Of a DNA stretch of 64,000 nt, positions 33,895 to 43,372 are shown piece by piece. Origin of the DNA: Natronosalvus vescus. Lineage in GTDB: Archaea > Halobacteriota > Halobacteria > Halobacteriales > Natrialbaceae. Made by a program: the position numbers and the translations under genes. Location of the stretch: positions 3,658,001 to 3,722,000 of the forward strand of contig NZ_CP099546.1 of NCBI RefSeq assembly GCF_023973145.1, read 5' to 3'. The notes under the pieces were generated by a model. The model did no database searches. It was not told the DNA's origin and saw only the letters and a program-made list of their open reading frames with translations. How positions within the stretch are numbered: the first letter of the stretch is position 1; each line of letters opens with the position of its first letter.

Positions 33895-34935
33895 TTAGAG
33901 GTAGCCGTTCTCGAGCAACAACTCGCCGTTTAGCACACTCGCACCGGCTGCCCCGCGGATGGTGTTGTGCGCCAGGCAGTTATACTGGAGGCCGAACGTC
34001 GACTCCTGGAGGCCGCCGACGGAGATGGCCATCCCGTCGCCGAGCGTCCGATCGAGGCGGGGTTGCGGTCGCTCGAGATCCTCGAAGACGTGGATAAGCG
34101 GGTCGGGCGACGATCGAAGATCGACGTCGTCGAAGGAGTACGACGAGAGCGCGTCGGCAGCATCGACAGGACTGAGCGTTTCCGCGGTCTCGAGCCAGAC
34201 GTTCTCGAGGTGGCCATCGAGCGTCGGAATGCGGTTACAGGAGGCGCTGACGCTCACGTCGTGCTGGGCGAGTTCGGCCCCGTCGAAGTCACCGAGAAGC
34301 TTCTTCGATTCGGTCTCGAGTTTTTCTTCTTCGCTCCCGATGTGGGGAATCGCGTTGTCGATGATCTCCATCGACGTGACGCCGTCGTAGCCGGCCCCGG
34401 AGACCGCCTGGAGGGTCGCGACGTGGACGCGTTCGAGACCGAACTGCTCGAGAGCCGCGAGCGTCGGCACGAACGTGATCGTCGAGCAGTTCGGGTTCTT
34501 CACGAGCGCGCCGTCCCAGCCGCGGTCGTCGCGCTGTACCTCGAGCAGGTCGAGGTGGTCGGCGTTGACCTCCGGGATGACGAGCGGGACGTCGTCGGCC
34601 ATCCGCGCGTTCGAGGAGTTCGAGGAGACGACGTAACCGGCCTCACAGAAAGCGGGTTCGACGGCGGCACCGACGCTCGAGGGAAGCGACGAGAAGAGGA
34701 GATCGACGTCGCCTGGAACGTCGTCGGGGTCGGTCGCACCCACCGTCATGTCGGCCACGTCCGCAGGGATGGGCGTGTCGACGCGCCACTTTGCCGCCTC
34801 GCGGTACGATTTGCCCGCGCTCGAGTCGCTCGCGGTGAGGGCGGCGATCTCGAAGTCCGGGTGGGGGTCGAGAAGTTGAATCAGTCGTTGTCCGACGGCG
34901 CCAGTTGCGCCGAGAATGCCTACTCGTACTGCCAT
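33895..34935 (-). CDS. asd: aspartate-semialdehyde dehydrogenase
   Basis: A 346-residue NADPH-dependent enzyme that makes aspartate semialdehyde for the lysine, threonine and methionine routes. The Rossmann start GILGATGAVGQRLIQLL, the catalytic Cys in KNPNCSTITFVP (about 150) and the substrate segment SCNRIPTLDGH are all present, as in the archaeal/fungal type. It is in the same area as methionine synthase genes, which use a downstream product. Single gene. Confidence 0.94.
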   Translation of the reverse strand: MAVRVGILGATGAVGQRLIQLLDPHPDFEIAALTASDSSAGKSYREAAKWRVDTPIPADVADMTVGATDPDDVPGDVDLLFSSLPSSVGAAVEPAFCEAGYVVSSNSSNARMADDVPLVIPEVNADHLDLLEVQRDDRGWDGALVKNPNCSTITFVPTLAALEQFGLERVHVATLQAVSGAGYDGVTSMEIIDNAIPHIGSEEEKLETESKKLLGDFDGAELAQHDVSVSASCNRIPTLDGHLENVWLETAETLSPVDAADALSSYSFDDVDLRSSPDPLIHVFEDLERPQPRLDRTLGDGMAISVGGLQESTFGLQYNCLAHNTIRGAAGASVLNGELLLENGYL

Positions 34936-35304
34936 TGGCGCCCCTCAGTACCGGGCGTGCAAAACGGTTTGGATGGTGTCACGGTTTGCAACCAACCGTT
35001 TTTAGCGGGGTTCTCCTCACTCGCTTCGCTCGTTCGGTCGAACCCCGCCAAAACCAGTTGATTCAAAAAGACCGCCCCGCAGGGTGCTTGAGTAGGCACT
35101 GAAAGTCAATATATACGATTACAAGAAGAATCTATAATCGAGTGTAATACATTTTGGTTGATAGTATATCACCCCCTCTGCGAACCATTCTGAAACGCTC
35201 CATATGAGGGTGGCAAACACGACTGCAAGAGTGCTTTCAGAATGAGTCGGTGTTCTGTCCACTGAGGACGATAGCGTTCCTCAAAAGCCAGTCGTCCGTC
35301 GAGA
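34936..35304. other. intergenic region with hairpin
   Basis: No gene. It has a long inverted repeat at 35005-35048 and an AT-rich run (35105-35175) that may hold promoter DNA. Confidence 0.6.
35005..35048. repeat. inverted repeat GCGGGGTTC...GAACCCCGC
   Basis: A 9-bp perfect stem flanked by T-rich and A-rich runs (TTTTA and CAAAA), with CTCGCTTCGCTCG in the loop, itself an inverted repeat. It lies upstream of asd, between divergent or tail-to-head genes, and could act as a bidirectional terminator. The loop motif also occurs in the provirus at about 20596-20614. Confidence 0.55.
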
Positions 35305-36390
35305 TCAGTCGTCCGCCGGCGTCGGTGCCGACCGAACGTCGATCTCACCGTCGTCGAGACGCTTCTCGACGTTACGAGCCGCTTCGACCATATTCGCCAT
35401 CTTGCCGTAGGCCACCTCGCGTGGGAGGAGTTTCACGCCACAGTCGGGCGACACGACGAGCTGTTCGGGCGGGACGATCTCGAGTCCCTTCTCGATGTTG
35501 CGTTCGATCTGCTCGACCGATTCGACGTCGGCGACGTGGACGTCGGTGACACCGAGGGCGAGATCCTTGGTGAACGAGGGGTCTTTGAACACGTCGAGCT
35601 GTTCGTAGTCGCCGTTGGCGAGCTCCAGGTCGAACTCGTCGACCGGGAACTCGAGGATCTCGGGGTAGATCCGGGAGTAGTCGCCGTAACAGACGTGGAG
35701 ACCGATGCGTACCTCGTCGGGAATGTCGGCGACGATGCGCTCGAGACACTCGCCGACGATGGCGTGGTCGTCGGGCGTCGTCGCGAGGGCGGGTTCGTCG
35801 ATCTGGATGTAGCGAGCACCGGCCTCGACGAGCTTTTCGACCTCTTCGTTGACGAGGTCGGCGAGGTCGTACGCCAGCGCTTCCTCGTCCTCGTAGGCCT
35901 CGTTGAACGACCAGTTGGCCAGGGTGTACGGGCCGGTGATGGGAACCTTGATCGGACGGTTCGTCGCTTCAGCGGTGAACTCGTATTCGTCGACCAGCCA
36001 GCTATCGGTGTACTCGACCTCGCTCACGACGGAGGGTTTGTCGAAGTAGTTGTGTCCCCAGACCTTCACGGGGCCGTTGAACTCGTAGCCCTCGATCCGG
36101 TGGGCGAAGAACTCCACCATCTCGTTGCGACGCATCTCGCCGTCGACGACGACGTCCAGTCCCGCGCGCTCGTGCTCGTTCGTGATGAGGCGGGAAGCGT
36201 CGTCGAGCGCCTCCTGGTAGTCGTCCTCGTCGAAGCTGTGGTCGGGATCCTGGTAGAGCTCTTTGGCCCGGTTGAGCCACTTCGGCTTGGGATAACTGCC
36301 GACGACGGTCGTCAACAGGAAGTGGTCGTGCTCGTGGTCGGCTGGGCGGAATTGATCGCGGTTCTCGTTGCGTGGGGGGTTTGGACTCAT
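35305..36390 (-). CDS. metE: methionine synthase, cobalamin-independent, catalytic-half type
   Basis: A 361-residue protein matching the C-terminal half of MetE. It contains LLTTVVGSYPKP, the zinc ligands in HVCYGDYSRI (His, Cys) and SPDCGVKLL (Cys), and IQIDEPALAT. It transfers a methyl group to homocysteine; archaeal forms may take it from a corrinoid or other donor instead of folate. Start at MSPNPPRNENRD overlaps the stop of the upstream half by ATGA (36390-36387), so the two are translated together. Confidence 0.9.
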   Translation of the reverse strand: MSPNPPRNENRDQFRPADHEHDHFLLTTVVGSYPKPKWLNRAKELYQDPDHSFDEDDYQEALDDASRLITNEHERAGLDVVVDGEMRRNEMVEFFAHRIEGYEFNGPVKVWGHNYFDKPSVVSEVEYTDSWLVDEYEFTAEATNRPIKVPITGPYTLANWSFNEAYEDEEALAYDLADLVNEEVEKLVEAGARYIQIDEPALATTPDDHAIVGECLERIVADIPDEVRIGLHVCYGDYSRIYPEILEFPVDEFDLELANGDYEQLDVFKDPSFTKDLALGVTDVHVADVESVEQIERNIEKGLEIVPPEQLVVSPDCGVKLLPREVAYGKMANMVEAARNVEKRLDDGEIDVRSAPTPADD

Positions 36391-37388
36391 GCGTGGGTCA
36401 CCTCCGCCAGTGCCGCAGCCTCCGCAAGGGCCTCGAGTTTGGCCTCGAACTTGGCGTAGGGCAGGTAGAACGTTTCGGTATTGGTCGTCAGATACGCCGT
36501 CTCGAAGTCCGTTACCGGAAGCTGGTCGAACACCCACTCGGCGCGGTCGCGGATTGCTTCGGGATCTTCGACCAGCGTGTTCTGTCCGTCTACCAGCCCC
36601 AGCGCGATGTCGTCCGGTGCGCCGTACTCCTGAAGGGTGTACAGGTTCTGCTCTTGTTCGGTGACGAAGTCGAAGCCGACGGCGTCGATGTCGGCGTCGA
36701 GCAGGTGGGCGTATACCTTCTCCTCGAGCGCGCCGTAGAACGGCTGGACGATGACGTTCGCGTCGGTCGCCCCTGACACGACGTCGATCGCATCGCTCGC
36801 ACGTTCGTCGAGACCGTCACCCGGCGCGTTCTCGACGAGCGAGGGCTCGAGCAAAAAGAGCGTCTCGTGGTCGGGGAACGCCTCGACTTCGCCGGCCAGG
36901 AACTCAGCGACGGCGGCGAGGAACGTCTCCTCGTCGCCATAGTGCTCGTCGGAAGCGAGGTCAGCCAGCGAGTACGGGCCCGGTAAAACGGCCTGGAGCG
37001 GATTGTCGGTCAACTCGGCCGCGGCCTCGAGTTCCGAGGCGACGTCTCCCGAGAAATCGAGGTCGTCGGTGACGACGGGGTCTCGATAGAAGTTGTTGTT
37101 GTCGTAGTAGCGGACGATCCCCTGGGTGTCGACGGCGTCGTGTACCGCCAGCGGATGGGCGAGCATATCGTCCCATCGAAGCTGCCCCTCGGTGACCAGG
37201 TCGAGGCCGGCCTCGACCTGGAGATCGACGACCGCCGCACGCGATTTCTCGTAGACGGAGGTGATCTCCGCCCTCTCATCCCCGCTGATGAGGTCGTGTT
37301 TCTGATGGCCTTTGAGATCCGAAAGTTCGTCTTTCGACCAGTCCGGGAGCGGGAACAGTCCCGGTGTGGTCGATACGTAGTCAGTCAT
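36387..37388 (-). CDS. MetE-like partner, N-terminal-half type
   Basis: A 333-residue protein of the MetE/UROD superfamily (TTPGLFPLPDWSK, LVTEGQLRWDDML, LPGPYSLADLASDEHYGD). It lacks the full zinc ligand set of the downstream half. Bacterial MetE carries two barrels in one chain; here they are two genes overlapping by 4 bases. The partner probably supports the methyl-donor side or structure. Confidence 0.85.
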   Translation of the reverse strand: MTDYVSTTPGLFPLPDWSKDELSDLKGHQKHDLISGDERAEITSVYEKSRAAVVDLQVEAGLDLVTEGQLRWDDMLAHPLAVHDAVDTQGIVRYYDNNNFYRDPVVTDDLDFSGDVASELEAAAELTDNPLQAVLPGPYSLADLASDEHYGDEETFLAAVAEFLAGEVEAFPDHETLFLLEPSLVENAPGDGLDERASDAIDVVSGATDANVIVQPFYGALEEKVYAHLLDADIDAVGFDFVTEQEQNLYTLQEYGAPDDIALGLVDGQNTLVEDPEAIRDRAEWVFDQLPVTDFETAYLTTNTETFYLPYAKFEAKLEALAEAAALAEVTHA

Positions 37389-37612
37389 GCGTGACCGTGG
37401 ATAGGCTATGCTGCTGCTTAATATTTTCCATATCGATAAATGCTCACCAGTAATTTATCTGTGCTCGATGGTACCATACTCGAGTCGTCGATACACCCAC
37501 AATCCACAGCGTGTGGGGACTCATACCCAAGAATTACGTTGGATGGACAAGCTCCGGACAGTTCGTCGTGTAGTGCGCGGGCGGGAATTCCCTTAAAAAC
37601 TGATGCGACCGG

Positions 37613-38185
37613 TTACAGCCACATCTCGAGCACCGTTAGCGTCTCGTAGGGGAACGATTCGTCGGCGACGGCGACCGCACTGAACCCACACTCGCCTGCG
37701 CGCTCGACCACTGCCTCGACCCCGGTGAGGCTGCTCACCAGTAACAGAACGACGCCGTCGGAGGCCAGCACCCGGGGAACCTGCTCGAGGAACGGATCGA
37801 TCACTGCCCGACCGTCTTCGCCGCCCGAGAGGGCGCGCTCCATCCAGTCGTCCCACTCGTGATCCGGCTCCGTCGGGAGATACGGCGGGTTGAACACGAC
37901 TGCATCGAACGCCCCGTCGACAAACGGTGCCACGAGATCTGCTCGCACCGCCTCGAGTCCACGGTCGCGAGCCTGCGAGACGGCGTGTGGGTTGAGATCG
38001 GCTGCAACGACACGCGCGTCCGTGTTGGTGGCAATCTGCTCGGCGACGTATCCGGAACCCGTCCCGACCTCGAGGATCAAGTCGCCGCCCTCGAGACGGT
38101 CGGTGGCAGCGTCAGCGAGCAATCGCGAGTCCTCCGCAGGCTGGTAGACGTCGGTCTCGAGGCCGCGGCGTTCGGCGAGATCCAT
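37613..38185 (-). CDS. HemK2-type methyltransferase
   Basis: A 190-residue SAM-dependent enzyme. LILEVGTGSGYVAEQIA is the SAM loop, and FNPPYLPT is the NPPY motif of glutamine methyltransferases. Archaeal members of this size are orthologous to eukaryotic HemK2/MTQ2, which methylate the GGQ glutamine of release factor aRF1. It overlaps the mechanosensitive channel gene by one base and lies near ksgA, a conserved archaeal neighbourhood. Confidence 0.9.
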   Translation of the reverse strand: MDLAERRGLETDVYQPAEDSRLLADAATDRLEGGDLILEVGTGSGYVAEQIATNTDARVVAADLNPHAVSQARDRGLEAVRADLVAPFVDGAFDAVVFNPPYLPTEPDHEWDDWMERALSGGEDGRAVIDPFLEQVPRVLASDGVVLLLVSSLTGVEAVVERAGECGFSAVAVADESFPYETLTVLEMWL

Positions 38186-39396
38186 CAGTCGTCCTCCGCC
38201 GAGTTGGTCTCGGTTGCCGCCGCCTGCTCGTCGGCCCCAGGTTCGTCGACATCAGCGGGTTTCCCCGTCGACCCATTCGAACGCTCTCCCTCAGCCGATG
38301 CCGATCGGTCGTCGGCAACACGAAATCCACTCGTTTCCTCGCGTCCAGACAGTTCGCGCTGTGGATATGGAATCTTGACATCGGCGTCGGCGAACTGGGA
38401 TTTGATCGCACTGATCGCGTTCGTTCGGGCGATCGATCGTCGGCGAGCGCTCGGTTTCTCGATCCAGAACCGCACGCCCAGGATCACTGCTGAATCACCG
38501 AAATCCTTGGTGATCACCTGTGGCTCCGGTACCTCCATCGCATCCTCGACGGATTCGAGAGCGTCCCGGGCCAGCGTGGCCGCCTGGTCGATGTCTACGT
38601 CGTAATCGACACCGACCTCGACCTCTAAACGGAGTCGTCCCGTCTTCGATCGGTTCGTGACGATGCTCGCGGTGACGACGTCGTTCGGGACGATGATGTA
38701 CTCGCCGTCGAACGACCGAATCTGGGTGTTGAAGATCGAGATATCGGTGACGGTACCCTCACGACCGTCGAGTTCGACCCAGTGGCCGATCTCGAACGAT
38801 CGGGAGAACATCAGGACGAACCCAGCGAGGAGGGAGCCGAGGGTCTGTCTGGCGGCCATACCGACGACGATGCCCAGGAAGCCGGCACCGACGAGGAGTC
38901 CACTGAGGTCGTCGATCCAGATACTCAGAATAACGACGAACGAAAGCGACCAGATCGTGACCTGCAAAATGCGATGGGAGACCTCCTCCTGGTGGTCGGT
39001 CACTGACGGAGAGGACGCGACGAGGTCGTGCACCAATCGCTTGGCGAAGCGCCAGACGATGTAGGTCATGACGAGGAGGATGAACGAGACCGCCAACCGG
39101 GCGATGACGTCCTGACCGATATCGAACTCAGACATGAGATCCGAGATGTCGTCGGTGGCGCCCCAGACGCCGATGGTCACCAACAGCGTGAGTACGCTGG
39201 TTCCCAGGAGGACGATGGTCGTGACGATGTCCGCGTACAACGCCTGGATTCGGCTCGACAACCAGGACTGGAGGCGACGGTAAGAGACCAATACGAGCAA
39301 CAACAGTCCCGACGCTGCGACCGTCACAGCGATCTTCTGATTCTGGGTTGGGAATTCCTCTGCGAGCCACTCGAGGCTGGTGAGCAGTTCGTACAT
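38185..39396 (-). CDS. mscS: MscS-family mechanosensitive channel
   Basis: A 403-residue membrane protein. Helices lie near residues 19-39, 50-76, 90-113 and 141-177; the last pair is followed by the pore-type helix GIVVGMAARQTLGSLLAGFVLMFSR. The beta domain follows with GHWVELDGREGTVTDISIF. It opens under membrane tension and protects against osmotic down-shock. A long acidic C-terminal tail (after about 325) is unusual. It is in one unit with hemK2. Confidence 0.92.
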   Translation of the reverse strand: MYELLTSLEWLAEEFPTQNQKIAVTVAASGLLLLVLVSYRRLQSWLSSRIQALYADIVTTIVLLGTSVLTLLVTIGVWGATDDISDLMSEFDIGQDVIARLAVSFILLVMTYIVWRFAKRLVHDLVASSPSVTDHQEEVSHRILQVTIWSLSFVVILSIWIDDLSGLLVGAGFLGIVVGMAARQTLGSLLAGFVLMFSRSFEIGHWVELDGREGTVTDISIFNTQIRSFDGEYIIVPNDVVTASIVTNRSKTGRLRLEVEVGVDYDVDIDQAATLARDALESVEDAMEVPEPQVITKDFGDSAVILGVRFWIEKPSARRRSIARTNAISAIKSQFADADVKIPYPQRELSGREETSGFRVADDRSASAEGERSNGSTGKPADVDEPGADEQAAATETNSAEDD

Positions 39397-39491
39397 CGGT
39401 TATCCCTCACCCGCTGTGGGTTTCGATGGTGGTGGCGAGTCGACGGGAAGGCTGCTCGAGGACACAGTTGATTGGTCAGTTACCCGCACGT

Positions 39492-40352
39492 TCACCCCTC
39501 CTCTGTGTGGCGGCCGACGTCGTCGGCGAGGGTCGCCAGCGCGGCGAACTCCGCAGGCGTCACAGCACCGGCACGTTTCTGGAGCAACTCCTCGCTGGCA
39601 GCGTCGACGACTGCATCCGGATCGTCGAGCCCCGAGATGTGTGCCGTGTTACGAATCGCGTTTCGCATCGTCTTCCGGCGCTGGGTGAACACCGCCTTGA
39701 CGAACCGGAGGAAGAACTCCTCGTCGTCGACCGCGTAGTCCGGGACTCGCGGAACCAGCCGTACGACTGCGCTCTCGACCTGTGGTGGCGGCGAGAACGC
39801 CTCTTTCGGAACGGTCTCGACGAGTTCGGCTGCCGCGAAATGCTGTGTCGAGACCGATAACCGACCGTACTCGGGCGTCCCCGGTTCGGCCACCATGCGC
39901 TCGGCGAACTCCTTCTGAAACATCAAAATCAGGGGTCGGCCCTCGGGGAGCAACCGGAACGTGATCTCACTCGAGACGCCGTACGGAAGGTTCGACACGC
40001 AGGCGGTAAACGGCGGGAGTGATACCTCGAGGGCGTCCCCAGAGATGACGGTCAGCCGATCATCGGCGATCTCTTTGGCGAATTCTTCGGTGAGAAAGTC
40101 GGCGAGCTGACGATCTCGTTCGACAACGGTCACGTCATCTGCGACGGCGAGGAGCCGATCGGTCAGCGCACCCGTTCCCCCGCCGATCTCGAGAATGTGG
40201 TCGGTTATGGAGCCGTCATCGCCCTCGAGCGAAACACCCTCGAGATACGTCGGTAACCGATCAAGGACGCGGTCGTCGACGAGAAAGTGTTGATCGCGAT
40301 CCGGATTCCCACGAACCCCCGCCCGGGCGATCAATCCGTCTGGATCTCTCAT
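39492..40352 (-). CDS. ksgA: 16S rRNA adenine dimethyltransferase
   Basis: A 286-residue KsgA/Dim1 enzyme that dimethylates two adjacent adenines near the 3' end of 16S rRNA. It shows QHFLVDDRVLDRL, the SAM loop ILEIGGGTGALTDRL and the catalytic SNLPYGVSSEI (NLPY). The gene follows DUF655 by about 90 bases in a conserved archaeal cluster with rpoF and L21e. Confidence 0.95.
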   Translation of the reverse strand: MRDPDGLIARAGVRGNPDRDQHFLVDDRVLDRLPTYLEGVSLEGDDGSITDHILEIGGGTGALTDRLLAVADDVTVVERDRQLADFLTEEFAKEIADDRLTVISGDALEVSLPPFTACVSNLPYGVSSEITFRLLPEGRPLILMFQKEFAERMVAEPGTPEYGRLSVSTQHFAAAELVETVPKEAFSPPPQVESAVVRLVPRVPDYAVDDEEFFLRFVKAVFTQRRKTMRNAIRNTAHISGLDDPDAVVDAASEELLQKRAGAVTPAEFAALATLADDVGRHTEEG

Positions 40353-40444
40353 TTTCCCGGGGGTAGGTGACAGAGCGCCGTAAACGCACCGTCTCGAGAA
40401 GGGATCTCCGATGGTCGGTCAACAGGTGACTCGTCGGCTCCAGC

Positions 40445-41023
40445 TCATTGCTCTCGACCGACGAAGGTTCGGTACTTGAGATCTTCGTCCCGAAGTTCCT
40501 CGAGGATTCGGTTCGCCAGCACGTCACCGGGATCGTGTAAGCCAGAGACGCGCTCTTCGAGTTCCTTGAAACTTTCGAACGGTTTGCGCTTGCGCTCGTC
40601 GAGGACGGTGTTGCGCAGTTTTTTCCCGATCCCCGGTAAGAGGTTGAGCTGGTGAAGTCGGAGCGTGATCGGCTGTGCTTCGTTGTAGAAATCGACAAAT
40701 CGCTCCTCGTCCTCTTCGATGAGATCGTGGATGACGTACTCGAGCTCCGACTGGGCTCCCGAGGAGAGCCGCTCGTACTCGACGGGTCGACAATCCTCGA
40801 CGACGTCCCGCTCTTCCTGGGGTTCGACCACGACTCGTGTTCCGATCGTGATCCGTGCCGTCTCGTCGAATGCGACCTCGTACAACGTAAAGTCGTCTAC
40901 CCCGAGGGCGTATCCGGCAGGTGACTGCTGGTAGCGGCGACGTCCATCCGAGAGTCCGTGGGCGAGATAGTCGAGTACCACTGCCCGACGGACATCACTC
41001 TCATCGCTATCGACTTCGCTCAT
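40445..41023 (-). CDS. DUF655 protein
   Basis: A 192-residue protein with HhH-like segments (LNLLPGIGKKLRNTVLDERKRKPFESF) that resemble nucleic-acid-binding folds. It starts at MSEVDSDESDVRR; an ATG 24 bases upstream is in frame. DUF655 is nearly always found with rpoF and ksgA in archaea, suggesting a link to RNA or ribosome biogenesis. The exact activity is unknown. Confidence 0.88.
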   Translation of the reverse strand: MSEVDSDESDVRRAVVLDYLAHGLSDGRRRYQQSPAGYALGVDDFTLYEVAFDETARITIGTRVVVEPQEERDVVEDCRPVEYERLSSGAQSELEYVIHDLIEEDEERFVDFYNEAQPITLRLHQLNLLPGIGKKLRNTVLDERKRKPFESFKELEERVSGLHDPGDVLANRILEELRDEDLKYRTFVGREQ

Positions 41024-41188
41024 TGGGTCTTGATACGGCGACGGCATACTTAAAGAGTTGGCTCAACGACCAGTAGAAACGGTTGCGACCTCGATGGGGC
41101 GATTCTCAGAGGGAACGTTGTACCATTGAACCGTCGACCGCCGAATCGACGGCAGGCGTTCGGCGGTACGTGACTACAACGATCCCGT

Positions 41189-41545
41189 TCAGACGTACTG
41201 AGCGATGACGTCGAGGATTTCGTCGAGTTCCTCACCAGAAAGCGAGTATCGCTGCTGGGCGAACACCGTCCGGAGCTCCTGGCGGTCGCGGGGCAGGAGG
41301 TTTGCGATCTTGTACGCCGTCGGTTCGTCGATCTTCTCGAGTTCCTGCAGGTCGTCGACGAGGGCCTGTGCGTCGTCGGTATCGAGGATAGCAAAGCGGT
41401 TGACGTGCTCGATTGCACGAGCGAGTTCGTACCGGAGCTCGCGGTCTTCATCAAGCGCTCGTTCGGCCTCGATGTCGGCGAGCAAGTCCTTCGTCTCCGA
41501 GACCGTCAGATACTCCTCGTCAACGATCTCTTTGAAGATAGTCAT
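41189..41545 (-). CDS. rpoF: RNA polymerase subunit Rpb4/F
   Basis: A 118-residue protein matching archaeal Rpb4, the partner of Rpb7 in the stalk. Typical segments are YLTVSETKDLLADIEAERA, LDTDDAQALVDDLQEL and EPTAYKIANLLPRDRQELRTVFAQQR with the HRDC-like helix pair. It lies 2 bases after L21e and probably shares its transcript. Confidence 0.94.
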   Translation of the reverse strand: MTIFKEIVDEEYLTVSETKDLLADIEAERALDEDRELRYELARAIEHVNRFAILDTDDAQALVDDLQELEKIDEPTAYKIANLLPRDRQELRTVFAQQRYSLSGEELDEILDVIAQYV

Positions 41546-41547
41546 CG

Positions 41548-41838
41548 CTATTTCTGAGCGCGGAGGTGTGCGGCGGTGGCGATGAGCGTCTTCTCGACTC
41601 GCCCGTCAGTGATCTGGACTTTGAACGCGGTTCCCTGCTTGCCAACCACTTCACCGGTGTGGCCGTCAAAGCGCGGGTGGAAGCGTCCTTTCGGCACACT
41701 TGGGTCGATTTTGAGGTGGACTTTCTGGCCCACGTCGTACTCCTGAATCGCCCGCTGTGGTGGAGAGGTTCCGCGCTCTCGTGGTTTGTTCGCGAGTTTC
41801 CGCCGGGTTCCCTGTCGAGGTCCATTCGAGTTCGGCAT
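41548..41838 (-). CDS. rpl21e: ribosomal protein L21e
   Basis: A 96-residue basic protein. The start at [20 protein letters not shown] fits the family; the frame upstream is not translated. [25 protein letters not shown] is diagnostic. It begins the cluster L21e-rpoF-DUF655-ksgA. Confidence 0.96.
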   Translation of the reverse strand: MPNSNGPRQGTRRKLANKPRERGTSPPQRAIQEYDVGQKVHLKIDPSVPKGRFHPRFDGHTGEVVGKQGTAFKVQITDGRVEKTLIATAAHLRAQK

Positions 41839-41996
41839 AGTCGTACGACGCTCTTGATCGGTGACGGTTATAAAACGCACGTTATGGACTCGTGACAAGG
41901 CACGGTATGGACTTGCGACGTTCCTTCACGTGCGTGCCGCGCGGATTTCATGATGGGATCGCCTCAGTCACGTACCGGCGATCGCCGACTGCGGGG

Positions 41997-42030
41997 TAGT
42001 CAAACGACGGTACTAGTCAAACGACGGTAC
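41997..42030. repeat. 17-bp direct tandem repeat, two exact copies
   Basis: TAGTCAAACGACGGTAC occurs at 41997-42013 and 42014-42030 without spacer. Directly after it, a related 27-28-base imperfect repeat begins with GCATTGG or CATTGG, roughly from 42030 to 42085. The block is 108-140 bases before the gamma-synthase start. Confidence 0.8.
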
Positions 42031-42137
42031 ATTGGCACAACGTTCCCGATGAGGGTGCATTGGTACGACGTCTCCATGAGAGAACACCGCCTCGAGAAGT
42101 CGGCACCTATAATGAACTACCCCTACTTCACCCCAGT

Positions 42138-43310
42138 ATGGAGAACGATCAGTTCCGGATCGAAACTCGCTCGATCCACGCTGGCCAGGAGCCCGACGAC
42201 GAAACCGGGGCGCTCATGACCCCGATTTTCGCCAACTCGACGTACGAACAGGACGCACCCGGCGACCATCGTGGCTACGAGTACTCACGAACCGGGAACC
42301 CCACCCGAACCGACCTCGAGGAGAACCTCGCCAGTCTCGAGTCCGCCGACTACGGCCGCTGTTTCGCCAGCGGCATGGGATCGATCAACACCGTGCTCAA
42401 CCTGCTCGAATCGGGCGACCACGTCGTCACCGGTAACGATGTCTACGGCGGCACCCACCGGATCTTCACCCAGGTGTACGACCAGTACGAGATCGAGTTC
42501 ACGTTCGTCGATATGACCGACCTGGAGGCGATCGAGGCCGCCTTCCAGGACAACACCGAACTCCTGTGGCTCGAGACGCCCACCAACCCTCTCATGTCGA
42601 TCGTCGACATCGAGGGTGCGACGGCGATCGCCGACGAACACGACGCCATCTCGGTCATCGACAACACCTTCGCCACGCCCTACCTCCAGCGCCCGCTCGA
42701 GCTCGGTGCCGACGTCGTCAGTCACTCGCTCACCAAGTACCTCGGCGGTCACTCCGACGTCGTTGGGGGTGCTTTGCTGACGAACGATCCGGACCTCGAC
42801 GAGCGCTTTGGCTTCTACCAGAACGCCGTTGGCGCGACCCCCGGCCCGTTCGACTGTTTCCTCGTCCTCCGGGGAACGAAGACGCTCCCCGTCCGAATGG
42901 ATCGACATTGCGAGAACGCCCGCACCATCGCCGACTGGCTGAACGACCACCCGGACGTCGAGCGCGTCTACTATCCGGGCCTCGAGGATCATCCCGGACA
43001 CGACGTTGCGGCCAGCCAGATGGACGACTTCGGCGGCATGTTGAGTTTCGAACTCGACGGCACGCTCGAGCAAGCCTCTACCGTGGTCGAAGAAACAGCG
43101 GTTTTCACTCTCGCCGAAAGCCTGGGCGGCGTCGAGAGCCTGATCGAACAGCCCGCCCCGATGACTCACGCCGCTATTCCCCGCGAGGAACGACTCGAGG
43201 CCGGATTGACAGACAGCCTGATTCGCGTCTCGGTGGGCATCGAACACGTCGACGACCTGATCGGGGATCTCGAGCAAGCGATCGACGCGGCGCTCGAGGC
43301 CACCGACTAA
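42138..43310 (+). CDS. metB: cystathionine gamma-synthase/lyase-type PLP enzyme
   Basis: A 390-residue enzyme of trans-sulfuration. The start MENDQFRIETRSIHAGQEPD is typical, and the PLP Lys is in DVVSHSLTKYLGGHSD (about 200). Other marks are FASGMGSINTVL and WLETPTNPLMSIVDI. It could run as synthase or gamma-lyase; the sequence does not separate them. A 17-bp tandem repeat upstream may be an operator. Confidence 0.9.
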   Translation: MENDQFRIETRSIHAGQEPDDETGALMTPIFANSTYEQDAPGDHRGYEYSRTGNPTRTDLEENLASLESADYGRCFASGMGSINTVLNLLESGDHVVTGNDVYGGTHRIFTQVYDQYEIEFTFVDMTDLEAIEAAFQDNTELLWLETPTNPLMSIVDIEGATAIADEHDAISVIDNTFATPYLQRPLELGADVVSHSLTKYLGGHSDVVGGALLTNDPDLDERFGFYQNAVGATPGPFDCFLVLRGTKTLPVRMDRHCENARTIADWLNDHPDVERVYYPGLEDHPGHDVAASQMDDFGGMLSFELDGTLEQASTVVEETAVFTLAESLGGVESLIEQPAPMTHAAIPREERLEAGLTDSLIRVSVGIEHVDDLIGDLEQAIDAALEATD

Positions 43311-43372
43311 CCTGGTCTCGATTCTCATCGTTTAACCGAAACCGGTATCAAATATCCATCTGTGTTGATAGC

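Noticed and set aside
33967-35061. 364-codon frame antisense to asd
   Set aside because: No motifs; asd has catalytic Cys and Rossmann motifs.
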